Below, piece after piece: positions 11,301-26,300 of a stretch of 64,000 nucleotides of DNA. Every line of letters begins with the position of its first letter. The first letter of the stretch is position 1. The position numbers were made by a program, and so were the translations under genes. The notes under the pieces are model-generated. The model was not told the DNA's origin. It saw nothing but the letters and a program-made list of their open reading frames with translations, and made no database searches. Origin of the DNA: Apteryx mantelli (taxonomy: Eukaryota > Chordata > Aves > Apterygiformes > Apterygidae); the NCBI RefSeq assembly GCF_036417845.1, contig NC_089979.1, positions 117,895,415 to 117,959,414 of the forward strand, given 5' to 3'.

Positions 11301-14300
11301 CATCAAAATTTAAAGAGTACAGACACAAAGATAAATCTGAATTTAAAGTTCTTGATTAACTTGGACCCCATGGTCATTTAGAAACAGTTTTCTCCTTTTT
11401 TGAAAAGTTTCTTACTGATATTCTTGCAGGTGCAAGTTGTAGTTAAAAGTTACAAGTAAACTCACACACAACTAGCCTGATCATAGCTCAAGCCATTGTT
11501 CTTTTTTGTCCAGGCACTAAGACTTCCTCTTTTGCCAGAAGTTTTAGCTGTTTCTAATGCTATGGCAAATTAAGGTGTTTATAACCACACATGGGGAAAT
11601 TCTCATCAAATTTTTACTTTTATGATTTTGTAGTATGATTTTGTATATTGATGAGCTTCACAGATGCTGCAAGTCAAGCATCTTTTAAACTGCAATTAGG
11701 AATGTAAGAAAATGTACTTTGGAGACCCAAAACATCTTCTAGCAGACAGTAATGGCAAGTCTCTTGTTATCCCAGAAAGAAATATATCAAGATGGGATAA
11801 GAAGGAAAAAAAAAAAAAAAAAAAAGGCAAAACAGAACTTCTTACACAAAGAAAGCTTCTTTCAAGGGCAAAGGCATCTGCTGAACTGTACTCACAGTCT
11901 GAGAGAATTTACATTGGAGCTCTGACATAGCCTGCTAGAAACTCACATTTCTTTCTAATGAAGAAAAAAAAAAAAAAGTATCCCTTAGTGATCAGGAGAC
12001 TAACGGGGTAACAAGTGTTCTATGACAGAGTCATAAGCAAGACAGAGTAGGAAGCAGAGATTTCTATAGCACTGGGAAGGCAGAGGAATTCTTGCTGCTA
12101 GATTTAAGAGTAAGGAAGGCGTATACAGACAGTGTGTTGTACCTGAATGTTTTTCAGAAGTTCTTCCTGCTTCTTCAGGGACTCTTGCACTTTCTGTGTG
12201 TAACTTCCATAAATTCTGTCTAACTCGGTCACAGAAATAGCCTCCTCATTTATAGCACCATCCTGTGCAAGTGCAGTCAGGAATTTGCTTGTCATGTCAA
12301 AATTTACTGACTTCAAGTCATTTTCAAGTTGTTCTCTCTCCTTCTTAACTTCGTCAAGATTGGCTAACAAAGTCCTTAGGACATTGACAACCTAGGCAAT
12401 AAAATTTTCAAAAGAAGTTAATATGTTTTGGTGAATTCCCACAAACATATACTCTATTACTTAGTTTCCATCCTGCAGTCTTTACTGATGCTGAAATGCC
12501 TACTGCACAAGCTTTTGTATATAAATGTGCTTAAGATGACATAACAAGACAAGTTGCAAAGAAACAAAGATATTTAAGTATTTTTAAGCTATAGTCTTCT
12601 CTGAAGATTTACATTCACCCATAACATCAAAATACTACAAAGATTTTTTTTTTTAAAAAAAGATCAGATAGAAAATCATACTGAACCATACATACGGCAG
12701 CAAAAATTTGACACCAAAATACACCAAATTCCAATCAGTCTTACAAGGTGAATAATCATACTGACATAGGTGAGTCTTGAGTTCTTGGAAAGCAAATTGG
12801 TCTAATCACGTAACACTTTCAAATACTAGACAATATCTTTCATATTGCCTATATTGCCTCAAAAAGCTGAGCACCACCCCCAACCACCCTACGTTAAAAA
12901 AAAAAAAAAAAAAACCACAAGGATTGCTCCTTTTGCAGTATCTATCAACCAGTCCCGCTGTTCCCAGCAATTGAACTTGCTTACGCTAAGTGTAGCAAAA
13001 TATATTCTAGCAGATTTTAAATAAAAAAATAAAAGTTTTTTCAAAATAAGTTAATTACCACCTGTCTCAATGGTGACAGAAACAGGAGCTAAGGATCAGC
13101 GTCCACACCAGTTCACTAAGAAGTCTACTTTGTTAAAGTGAATACCATTTCTATTCAAAATAAAGACTAATTTCTGAGCTTTACCTCACTTCCTTGTAAT
13201 GTTTTTGCTGGGTTGGCAGAAGGAATGGCTGCGTTGAGTTCTGGTTCTGGCTTACACAGAAGTGCAATTGTATCCCGGTGAGACTGATAGCGTTCTTTAA
13301 CCTGTCCATCTGCTTGCACAGCTTTATTCAAAATATTATGGAAACTGGCTCCCTCTGGTGGTGGGAGAGAAAGATATTTACATTATTTCCAAGCTAGTTT
13401 TATCCAAGCCTCGCACCAGAGCAAATTTTCATGCTTTTCAATCTTTATACATTTCTACAGACCTGTACATTATTGTTATTAACACTTATAAAACTTTAAT
13501 AAAAGTTAAATTTAAAAGTTAACCAGGGCATAAACTAGGAATTCTCTAAAGAGGCACACAAAAATACATTAAAAAACACTGGTGCGAGCTGCTCAGATTT
13601 TAAAGCCTGTAACTTAGTATAACTAAAGACAATGGTATCAATTCCTCATTAGCTTCAAAACAATAGTAATTAAGCACACAGATAGTGATGATCATATAGT
13701 GATGGTCAGCAGTTTGACAAACTACTGAAAAACTAAAAAGTTCTTCCAGATGAAAAAAACCCTTAGACAAGAAATATAAAAAATATATAAAAACCCTCAA
13801 AGATAAATACGCTAGATTATACAATGCACTTAATTGGTAATTTCAACCAGATTCATAAGAGAGTAGCCATTATATTCCATATATATTCCATTATATATAA
13901 TTTTTGAAACTTTAGCATGCAGTGTACTCTAGAGGTGCAAAAGCAGCTGCAAATCTTCTGCTACGACCTCCAGTCAACTCCAGATAATGGCAGGGACTGA
14001 AATAAGGGTATTTTGACAAGGTCTCTCCTAAATGGGGATTTGTCTCTTTAGAGGTGATATCAGAACACTGAAAGCTACTTTAATTCACACAAGAAGAATG
14101 AACGTTTTTAGAACATCCCAGAATCCAAGAGATGAAACATGAGCTTTACCTGCTCTTAAAGGCTTATAGAGTTCATTGGATGGCGTTCTCTGCCAACGTT
14201 CTTTGAATTTTGTTTTCAGGTCATTGTCTGTAGTTTCTTCTTCATCTAATAATCTTAGTGACTACAAGAGTTAAAAATGTTACAAGCATTATAACCCCTC

Positions 14301-17300
14301 CTAAACATAAAATAGATACAAAACATTAAAAGTATACAGCTGTTTTAGGAAATATCAAGAACATTTATAATTTTTATAAATTTAAATTTTGCAAATACAA
14401 AGATATAAAAAGCAAAATTCTCCCAAATTTTTCTATGATGTTATTTTTCCCTTCCAACTTAATTTTAAGAACAAAACAATTGTAAGGGAAAATCCACATG
14501 TGACAGCACAATTTTTGCATATATGGACTTATCACTTAAATGGCATGTTTTTAAACCATTATGAAAATTGCAAGCATTTTGGACATTTGAATGCTTTTCT
14601 ATTGCCATTTAAAGAGACCAAGCTAGTTTGGTTTTTTTGTTGTTTTTTTTTGTTGTTGTTTTTTGTTGTTTTTATTTTTTTAAAGAATATTTCCATGGTA
14701 GTGGTTGCTGAGCTTACTTCATCTAGGATTTCTCTGTTCCTCTGCAGCAGTTCAGGCAGATCTTTGATCAGCTGATCAACAGTTTGAATTCCTCCCTGTT
14801 CAATCACAGACTTAGACTTGTTTAAAATAGACTGAGGAACACTATCACCAGACACATCTTCAATAGCAGCCGGAAGATTGAGGGAAGCCAGCACACTGAA
14901 AAAGTCACCACGTTATGTAACAACTGGTTTGTAGTGTTAGATGGTTCTATCCATTCTAGCCAGCACATCGTGTCACTACCCAAATTAATAATCGTACCAA
15001 CTCAACTATAAGAATAAATGGAAACAGAGCATAATGTACTCTTGGATAAAATTCACAAACTGAAAACTTTAAACTTGTTCCTGCAGTGTACCTTACCAAA
15101 GTTTAGTTTTGAAGCTCTTAAACTAAGCAAACCCTAGTCTCTCCCCTTTGCATTTTAGCACTTACAAAATGTGGCAAGTGTTTTGAGTATTAACTGCCTG
15201 GTAGATAAATGATCATTTGCCTTGAGTTACATGTTTATCTTTCAGCTTGATATAAAATTTTTATTTATTATAAACAACAAAACCTTGTGGGAAAAATATC
15301 GCATATTGAGTTACTAGTTCAATCAAGCTGTCCACTGAAATCTGAAAATCCCTCTTGGTGAATGGTACCGGAACTTTGTCTGGGCAAGTGTCAGACATAA
15401 TAACTGAGCAAAGACCGAAGAAAATGAAATATCATGTGTTCTTAATATGCATTCAGTCTCAACGTCTACAGACAAGTATTTCTAAGCACCTCTGCTACGG
15501 CTTAAGTTTGCCAGTCTACCACACAATAATAGCCAACTTCTGCTGCAATCTGGATGCCTACAGGCTACAAGGCAACCAGTGCTTATGGGTAGTTCCATAA
15601 AATCCCCTTGATAAAGTTAAGAAGCTGCCATACTTACCCATTTGCAAGATTTGTGGCTTCTCTCATTTGAGCTATTAACCTATTTACTAGATCTGCCCGT
15701 CTTTGGTTATAAACACTCACAGACTGCTGAACTTCCAAAGGAACCATCTTCTCAAACAGGTCTACAATTAAAGTAGTATAAACAATTAAAGTTGCACTAT
15801 GAAGGTAACAGGACACAGTAAAGATCTTCACAGCTCTTTAGTACAGGTTTTACCACAGAGATCGATCTAAACAGTTTAGGATACTCCTGCCCCCCACCCC
15901 CGCCAAGTTGTGTGGAAGAAAAAAATATCTCTCTCAAATTATTTCTACAAGGCTTTAACTTAATACATTCCCTTTCAGTCTAAGACTGAAATGGAGGTAG
16001 AAATAATTGAGCGCATTGAACGCATTATATTTAAAACAATTGTAGGATTACAAAGCAGGTTTTCCTTAAGGCTTCATTTCTAATTTTGCCTTTTAAGGAA
16101 GAAAGAGAAAGGGATGATTCTTCAGAATTCCCTTGCTCAGCCAACAAACTAGAAGATTTTTCAGCTTTATGGAAGACAAGCGACCAAGTTAGTGAAGACT
16201 TGTATAATTTAATACTTGTCCCTTATATTAGTGTTTGTTCTGAACCTAAAAAATTAGTTTAAGACAGAAAATACAGTAGCTGGGAAAATCTTTAGAAGAA
16301 GAGCTTGCAAAAAAACACATACATTGCAGATATTGATTTTTAACATGTAGTTTAGTCTTTTAGTACTTTTGCCATCAAGTAGTAAAACAACAAAATAGAA
16401 AGACAAATGGTATTTTCATCGAACACCCTACCGTAAGCTTACTACTATTCAAAAGTCAACATCAACATTTTCATGTTACAAATGAACTTTGGTGGCCATG
16501 TGTGCTCCACCCACTTTGCTTACCAGTGAATTTCTGACTGAGGGGAACAACCACTGGAGCGGACTTCACAAGGCTGGCTTTTCCTATGGGCTCTAAATCT
16601 TTCAGGTCAGGAACACGATCATGGTAAATGAAGTCATTATCTTTTTTCGCAGCTGTAAGTGCCCGACTGATTTTATCAACCAGATCCTTAACATTTATAT
16701 ATTCATCATAACGAGATGCCACTGTTTTTACCAAGTCTGCTGCATGCTGAAAAATAAAAATACAGTTAAAATTCAAATATTACCTTTTTTTCCTTCCTTT
16801 TATATACATTTAGAAAAATAGATGAGCTTCCCAGTCAGTCAAGGAACTTTACTGCCAAAACACGATTGATACTATCCACTTGATAGTACTGCCACACGAT
16901 TGATACTCTGTCACTTTCTATTGTGCCAGAAGTCATGCAACAGCGTTTTCCAATACCACAGTCTAACTAGCATTTGCCAGAACTAGAAAGTGACAAGAAA
17001 AAAAACAAGGCCTGTGTGTGTATACTTTAATTTGGAGGCGTTTACAACAATGCATTGGTTTTCTTTTCCAGTTAAATCCACCTTCGTTCTTGTTTTTAAG
17101 AAGGGGAAGTAAAAAGAGAGTATTACTTTATAGTAACTGACTTTCCTCAAAAAAAAAAAAAAAATTCAGGCTACTAGATCTCTAAGGTTAATTATAGAAG
17201 CAGTATTTTAATAACTACAGGGGACAGGATTTAAATTTCTTCTGACTATATGTATTAAAGAGACAGGATTTTAAATTCCAACTACATGGTCTTCATGAAG

Positions 17301-20300
17301 CAGTTTTGAAATAAGAAATCACAGCGTTATTTCCCCTCAGGCTTCACTAAAAAGAAAATCTGAGCTACTCGCCATGAAGGGATACTTCCTGTAATAGAAC
17401 ATTAAGAAAAATCATGGACACAAACTTTCCATTTACTACACAAATTAACAAGGATAGTCAGTAAATCTGATGTAGACAGATCTGTCAAAGGAGGGCATTA
17501 AAAAAACAAAAAACAACACACATTCATATTTTATTACAGTGGAATCCTAGAGAGAGCTCTACCAGATAGATTTGAAACTCCACAGTAAGCAACAGGCAAG
17601 CCTTCATCCATTAACAAGCAAATATTATTGACACTGCTATGAGAATTTAATATAGGCACCTCATTGTTAGACAAGCATGCAAAGAAAAGTTTCAAGATCT
17701 ACCTAGCACCGAGTCAATTAATGCATAACAGTAACTTTCAAAACACCAACACGACAGACTCTTATATCTCAAAACTCCCTTGCATGTCAATAAATACAGC
17801 ATCACTAAAGTGGCACTTCACATTTTATTTTTTCAAGGACAAGGAGACTTGAGAAAAGCAGTTCCTTTTAGCCAAATTTTCTTCCCTAGTATACTTAAAA
17901 TATGAAAAGGCCTTAGCTGTTACAACACCCATACCCGAGTTCTCTGGAAACAAAATGTAGCAGCAAAAGATGTAAATACCAAAAATCCAACTGTTTGTGT
18001 GTTTTTTGAATCATTCAGGTTTACATCAGGGATTGCAGGAAAAGAGTTAGGTATAGACCAGACAGAATTTTTATGTTTTTTTTGTAATAAAATTACTTAT
18101 GAAAATTTATTAACAAATCTGTTAAATTAGATAACCAAGATGGGAAGCATATGAAAATGTAAAGATATAGAATAACATGTCAAGTAGCATCAAACTGCCC
18201 AAAATGATTAAAATACATTGTTATAAGAGTTACAAAGATACTTATCCTTGCAGCTGCAAATAATTAGATTCATGTAATAAACATGCTCTGAGCTTTTTAA
18301 ATATGTTTCACTCTTAGTTATTTGAATATAACAACTCTGAGTTAATTTTTTAAAACAGGATTTTAAGTTTTTTCATATTTTGGGGGGGGGGGGGGAAGGG
18401 AGAAGTATACAAGTTACCCACCTGTAACCTCCCAATTTCTTCACCAAATTTCTTCTGCTGTTTTGCCAGGATAGATTGATGGTATTCTGCATTGGCCTGC
18501 ATAATGCAGTGCTTTGCAGCCAGAACAGGAAACACCTCCTGGAAATAAAAATACTGACCAGGGAAAGTCCAACCACATAAACCACCACAGACAACATGGG
18601 ATGCAGGAAGAAAAAGGAAGAAGAAAAGGAAATTAGAATCACCCAATTAATGGTTTAGATAGGTTAAAACATTAGATGTAAATGTCAGAGACCATGTGAC
18701 TTCGCATGGATTGAATCCAGTGATTTTTTTTAAATCTGTTGCTGCAAAATTCTTACAATGGCCATTATCTTAGATGAACTACAATTTACACTCAAGCCAT
18801 GAAGTCACAACATTTACTTCACAAAGATTAGAAATGCATGCATATATTAGAAAGGACAGCTGCAAGAACACACCCAAATGTCCCCACGACAAAGTGTTCT
18901 TAAAAGGAAGGGGAAGGAAAAGAGGGGGGGGGAAAAAAAGAAGACATCAGCAGACCTATCAAGAAAGTAACTCTAAAATTATGAAAAAAAGGAGCAAATA
19001 AAGCGGACCAATCAATATTGAGAAGGAAACTAATTAAAAAGATACTTTTTTAGATTTTATATATAAATGCACTTATCTTCACAGAAGTACCAATCAAGAC
19101 ATGAAGAAAACCTTATACTGCAGCCCACAGCATAGGCATGGTCTTTGATCAAGGATTTGGCCTTAGTGTTTTATGTCTTAAATCAAGGAAAAGCACTGGA
19201 AAAGCAGAGTGATGTTTTAAAGACCTGAATATATGAACACCTGCTTCTTCACATTTGTGCAACCTTGCTGCCCACAGATATAAAAAAAAAGAGGACCAGT
19301 TTGAAAGAGCCGCCTGGGAGTCCTTACAACTGGAGTCTGCCACATGAAGTAAACTTCTATTTCGCACTCCTAAACATGTAATGGTTCTCAGAGCTGGTGT
19401 TAACTCAAGGAGCCAGCAAACTTACTGTTTTCTTTCAAATAATCAACTGTCAGATTACTGTGTAACTGGAACAGGGAACAGATCTATGGCTTAAAACAAT
19501 CCACAACAAAAACAAAGCAATGGCTTTATTATACTTCATCACCTCTCAGAAAACAATTACTATCGTAATACCTAAGCATGAAATCAGCCCAATCTGTAAA
19601 ATGCCACAGAACGTATGAAAGGAAACACACACAACAAAGAATCTATCAAAGGCACACCAAAATAATATATCAAATTAACTTTGCAAAAGATGTTTTTCAA
19701 ATATATATATATATATATATATATATCTGTGATTGGGCTACAGGTATTACAAAGACATTTGATTTATTACTTAAAACAAAAAATGCATGCTATTTTTACT
19801 TGAACATAATTAATACAGCCTTCCCCATAGGCTCAATTTTAAAATAAGCCTTATATTCTATATATTGAAAGAGCGTAAAAGTCTTGCTGCAGCTTCCAAA
19901 ATCAACAATACCCAAATGACAGTCAAGCCTGAACTGAGATACTTTAAAAATATCAAGTTTGTTTCAGGGCGGAAGAAAAAGAGAAAACAGGCAGAAGGAG
20001 AAAGGACACACTAACTTCCAGTAATGTTTTTCATCAACAGGCTGGTGATCAATACCACTACATTCATGCTGTCACCAAGATAGCAAATTTCACATAAAAA
20101 CTTTGATACTAGAAGCCAATTAAACCCCATTAGAAAGTGTTAGAAATATTTAGTAAGGCATTAAATAAGAAGGCATCCCTAAATACTATCATAAACATTT
20201 CAAGTTAACTTTAAATGAAATGTGCTGCAAGTACACACATTTCATTTAATAAGATTTTAGCTACTAAAAGGAAAAAAAAGCTTTAAAAAAAAATTTCTTT

Positions 20301-23300
20301 CTTAGGTTCTTCAATGCTTTTCAAATTACTGGTTCATTTCTCCTGGATGTAACAATAACACTCGACTTTTCTTGAAGATACCATCTTAAGCACATTCATC
20401 AAGTACATTGTAAATGTCAGCTATTCATAGTAATAGCAGGTCTCAGACTATTTCCATAAGGGTTACTAACCTTGGGCAAAGTATCTTTATATTGACATTG
20501 TTTGTAAGCGTCACCATAATAATCTGCAGCTTGATTAGCTAGTTTAGCTATGATACCATCTTTCATTTTATCTGGGGGAGGGAGAAAAAGAACAACTATG
20601 ATTAGCATCAATTTTTACAAATCAACATGTAAATTATTTCAACCTAAAGCAGCAACAACAGCATTCTAAGTGTAGAGTTTTGCATTATAGCTCAAGGGTG
20701 GGATCCCATTTTTCCCTCTCAACATCCAGCTGCAGTTTCCAGACTTTCCACTTTAATCATGAAGCTGCAGGTTCAGTCAGTTGTAAGAGAAATCTTTTGG
20801 CAGCTGCTTGCTTTTATGCAGGATTAAAGGTGAAGCTTCCCCTCATACCAAGAGCAGGCTGCCAATAAAAGCAGCAGCCCCACTCTCCCCTTGGCAGCGT
20901 GTTCCCAGCCCCTCCCTTGGGCTGGCACAGGCATTTGTACAGCCATAATCAAAGAATTCAGCTAAATTTAGCCAACAAAGAAAAAAAAAAGTTAATTTTC
21001 AGCAGGATCCATTCCCTAATCCAGCTCAATATCAGGACTCTCAAAAATTTGCAATGGTGGAGGGGGAGAAAAAGGACTGTTCCTTTCCATGGTAGCCCAC
21101 ACCTCGGTGAGCTTACAATGAGTACAGAAACACCATCCCAGGTATCTGTAATCACAGTTCATCCAAGTGCTCTCCACATCTTCATCAGAGCTGCATGTGT
21201 CTGGCAGCAGCCGTATTCTTTGCCTCATCTCCTGACCCTATTCCTGAAGCCAAAGCTGTTAAAATAGGAACACACTGCATCTATCTTTATCTTCTTTTAT
21301 AATCACCTCTGGCCTGCACTAGTAATTCAGCCTTCAAAGAGAAGGCAGGCAGCGTGAATGGCAACCAGCCACCCTAAATAACTGCCTTTACAGACAAGTA
21401 TCCTTCAATCCAGGTAATTTTCACGTACTGCCAGATTGATAAGCATTAATGTTGGGGGTCAGGGGCAGGGGGAAGGGGAAAGGTCTGCAGAGGATACTTA
21501 ACCACTAGAATAAAATCAAAAGAATGCCCAAATGGGCTGCTCATTATAGCTCATGCACACATCTACAACACTTCAGGCAAGAGCTATGATGTTTTATATT
21601 AAAGTTCTGCAATGTAAATGCATTTAAGATATGCCAGACCCAGCAGAACAGGAGCTAATATGTGATCTATCAACTTACTTTATTTAAAAGTACATTTCTT
21701 TCCAGTGCACTAAATATTTAATAAAACCAAAACAGAAGTAAAATCTTTCTAGCCCCATGTAGTGTGTGGTAGTTGAATATTCCTTCATAGAGCCTGGGCT
21801 CTAAGAAAAAAAAATACTGCCACATTAACCACATTTCCATCAGCAAACAAAGGAAATGTCTGAGACTCATTAGTCTATATGGACAGTTAGGGGTAGATCT
21901 TTCACTGTTACAGGCTTTAATTTTTACTCACATCTTTTTAAAATATTATAGCTACAATGCAATCCTAGAGATGGAACAGTAAACACTTGCAGCCTTAAAG
22001 ACACATTTAAAGAAAACATTAAGAAAGGCTCAGAAATGGAAGAAGAGCTGATCTGTAGTCCTGCAATGGAATGAGATTTGACCAACCAATTTGTTTTTTG
22101 CCAAACACCTGTGCTTTCTTTCAATTAGTTGTAAATAAACTCAGTTCCATCAGAAATACCATGATCAGCTGGTAAGGCTGCTAAATAAATAGACCATCCC
22201 AGTCTACAACAGTAGTTTCCTGTCAAGATTCTCCTAAATGCAGTAGAACTAAAACGATTTTCAGGGATCTTCCTAGTGAATGGAAAAATCATCCTAGTTA
22301 AGATAACCACTATCTTCCTCCTTTATATTCCAAAGTTTAGTTTCAGGGGAAAGTGGCGCAGGGGGAAGGAGACACATATAAGCCATATATCCTTAGTTCT
22401 GCTTTGGGACAGCTGAAGTTTTAGATGAGTAACTTCTGGTAAATACAGGCAGAAGAGCAGAAAGAAGAGAGTGAAGATCCCGCATTGAAAACTGTATCCT
22501 TCCACAGGAATATTCTTCTTTGAAGAGTATGTTCTTTAATAGCTGTATGAAAATATGCAGCCTCTAAATCAGTATTTCACAATCAGCTTTTAGCAGCTAG
22601 GGACATAATCCTTTGTTTTGCCTGCAGAATTTGACTTTTTGTGATAAACTGGGTGTTCTCAAAGTCAGAGTGGGTCAAAGAGGTCCCCTCTCCGTAAGAA
22701 TAAGAGCAATGGAACAGAAGGCATTTCCTTTAAACTCTTAGGAAACTTCCTTTTTTCCCAGTGCAATCACATCTTTCTAAATTCTCACAAAAATGATTTA
22801 TCAGATAGAGAAGGAGGGGAGTAATGGTAAAATCCCTATGCACCATTTCTAGTAGTTTCCACTCTGTTGAGAGAACATGTCTTTTGGTCTCATGGAGAAG
22901 AAATAAAAATTTAATAAAACCCTTTGTAAAGATAAAGACTAATGTTCTTGGACACAAAGAGAAAGAAAAGGCAAATGGGACAAATGTAGTGTCAAATGAA
23001 CATTAGACAAATGCTGCAGTTTGTTTTTAGTGACCTGCACTTAAGAAAAATCAGTAAAGGCAAAAATGAACTTTTGAAAGGCCCTTTGAAAACTCTTGGT
23101 TTAAAATGCTTGTAACCTTTTGTGGAAGTTGTAATGAGCACATAAAACACAAGAGCTGAAAACTGAGATTTACCTCTTGTAGCTTTCAAGAAAAATACTT
23201 CTTGGGCTTGAGCCAACATAATAAGGCTGAGAGTTCCAACTGTGTCTGGAGAGATGTCCACTGTAGGTTCTCGATTCAATGCTGACAAGACAGTGTCTTT

Positions 23301-26300
23301 AATGTGTTGGAAAGCGCCACTCGCAAACTAAATAAAAGAAAAATATTATCCTTCATGTTCCTAAGCAGGTTTTTCCTCTTAAAACTACAATATGATTTCA
23401 AAAAAGGGCTCTCTTGGTGTATGATGTCCCCTCTATTCTTTAACCATCAAAAACAATTCCTTGTGACTTCTTGTTCTTGAAACTATCTATACTGAAAACA
23501 TTTTTTAAACAAGACTGACTATAACTAAAGGTATATCAGCTATACGTAAAGGCATAAAAGGAACGAGGAAGATTTAACGCATTCTACCAAGAAGAATAAA
23601 AGAGATTATTACTGCATAACATGACAAGATCAAAATTAGCTAAAATCTATTAAATCTTAAGATGAAGGTGGTTAGTTACCACAGGCTTAGGAGAAAAAAA
23701 CAAACGTCATGGAATTAAATCCTTCAAACCAGTACATAAATATGAGTAAAGACCAGATAGTAAGCCAACCCACCTTGATAATGAAGAGAAAATATATATA
23801 TATATGCTGTAAAACAGAGATACTTATTTGATGTTCTAAGACTAATAATTCTGAATTTCCAGAGCACAAGCAGGGAGCCTCTGTACCTGATAGTGTTTAG
23901 CTGCAGCTTTCAGCCCTTCATCATTATCTAGATTCTGTTCTGCTGCAATCTGGCTTGCTAATGCTCCACAGTTGAACAAAACGCAGGTCTTCTCATACCC
24001 CAAACTTGCCAAAGCTGCAATCAAGAGAGACAGTTTTAAGAAAATAACCTTGAGTACTCTAGCCTCCTACAGATGTGCCATCACTAATATCTGTATTTAA
24101 AGACATCAACAGTTTCAAGCCAAAAAATGAAAGAACCATACTTTTAAAGTCAAAATTTTCTTAATCCTGGGGGCTGAACATAGTCTAATACAGTTCTTTC
24201 ACAAAATGTTTCAAAATGAGGAATTACACAGACTGCTGAAAGTATAAAAGCAGTAGCAGAAATAACCCGAAAGCCTTTCCAACTACAGTGCAGTTTTTGG
24301 CTCCTGAAAACAGGAAAACACACAACTCATGGATAATCTGAAGCATGAACTTACATGCGTTAATCACTCTGCAATAACCACCCACTTACATGCTCTCATT
24401 ATATCTTAGATGAGAGTAAGTACCCCTCTCTCACTGAGGACAAAGGTTTTTTGAATCCTCTATCTTACCATCTATTGAGATGCAGGGAAGTTTTCACATC
24501 TCAAAGCTACCGTATCAGACTGCAAATACTGACAATCATCTTGGTTATACCCTGGTTATAAATGTACTGTAATATTTAAAGATTTACTTAAATAAAACAT
24601 GCTCATTAGAGAACTGTGTGGCCTGTCCAGACTCATTTCCAGTTGTACTTCATAGCCCCAGAGGATGGAGCTAACACTTCTAGAAACAGTAATATCTGAG
24701 CATCAACCATTTTGAATCTATTAATTTCCTTAGGAAAGTTATTGGCCATATGCAAGTGTTGAAAAATGTAAACACTGCAGGTACAGAAAACTAAACTATT
24801 GAATTTTCAACTTCACAAACCCAGCTACAATAGGTGTAACTCATATCCTCAAAACATGAAGATACTGAAGGGACACATTTGTTGTACTCTAACACCCATC
24901 GTCTTTATTTAGCTACATACTTATCTGACACACATATCTGAAATCTCTATGTTGACAATCTCCGATCTGCATTAAATTTGCAGACAAGTAGCCACAAATC
25001 AGACAGGCAATTTCCCCCCAATTCCATTCCTTGAGTGAAACTGGTCCAATTTACACAGTCACTGTATAATTATTCATTTAGATAATCTCTGAAGTTTATT
25101 TTTCAGAACTTTTATTAAAAAAAAAAAAAGGCTTCAAAGTTTCTGAAGTATAAAACTGCCTTATACTCAGAATTACTTTATACTCTGGGCTAGATCCCAG
25201 CAAGATCTACAGCAAGAACAGCTGAATAGCAGCGTAACTCTTCCTCAGTCTCTTCTGTTTATAGCTCTACCTACTGACTTAAACCAACATATTTCAGATT
25301 ACATGTAAGGCTGTGAACCTGGCACTTTTAAGCAGCCAGTGTCTGTTGGCTACCCCTGTAATACAATCAATAGCCTCTGGGATTCAGAGGAAGATGGGAA
25401 GGGAAGATGGGAAGAAAACAGTTTGTCACCGCAGCAGGACCCAGAACTCCCAAGTCAGATCCCTGGATTTTGCCCCTATGGAAGTCAAAGGAACTTGGTG
25501 TTGAATTTCCATCTGGAGAAAGGATCACCTCACATTCACAAGTCAACAGAAATTTGATCCCCTCAATAACTGAAAGCCTTCCTTTTCACTGAAAAACCTC
25601 ACTGGTAATTCTGATCTGAGATAAAAAGATACACGTATGCTATATTTAATCTGTAGAGCAGCATCTGAATAATCTGCAATACAACACTCTAAAAATATAT
25701 ACGGAAAGACTCCTATTATTTCTTTCCACTGATTCTAAAGTTTCAAAATAAATTTTATTCCACTGCTTATTAACTAAGCATTAGTCACACCTCAGTTACA
25801 AATTTCTTTGATTTTTCACATGGACTGTTGCATAAATCTCTGGCCATCTGCCTCACAGACTACTATATAATTAACCTGCAGACAGGCAAACATTCTCAAG
25901 CTGCTATAACATCACATGTATTCAAATTCTCAGGGTAATTACCAACATTATGATTACTGATGGTTCTTCTCATATAATTAAGTGTCTGTGGTGATTTACA
26001 GACTATGTTCAAGTCATAATCAAATATTCTGAACCTTATTATGAAACAAGTTCATTTAACATGAAATGTTAGCATAAGAAGAGTCAGAACCAAAAAAATT
26101 CTAAGAAAAAAAAAGCAGCATCTTCAGGAAGGTGTCTGATTATCACAAAGAATTTTCTAGAACAGTTAGAAAATAAAGCAAAAAAGTGTATGCAGCGTCT
26201 GCTTACACATAGGAATGTGGTGTATTGTTATGCACACAGTTTGCACAGTGCAGTTGTAGCAGGCATACTTAGAACACGTAAAGTTACAATGACTTTCAGT

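Larger units (their letters stand above)
12392..14717 (-). other. PDCD6IP introns 12, 11 and 10
   Basis: Intron 12 is 12392-13184 (793 bp), intron 11 is 13355-14149 (795 bp) and intron 10 is 14262-14717 (456 bp), separated by exons 12 and 11. Poly-A occurs at about 12895-12914, and a T/G-rich tract at 14631-14682 abuts exon 10. No embedded gene was seen. Confidence 0.9.

Noticed and set aside
14389-14775. 128-codon plus-strand frame overlapping PDCD6IP exon 10
   Set aside because: It is antisense to a certain exon, and its hydrophobic middle comes from a T/G-rich intron tract.
20680-21267. Overlapping open frames in PDCD6IP intron 5
   Set aside because: Frames are open on both strands with no homology, and the stretch is only slightly GC-richer than its surroundings.
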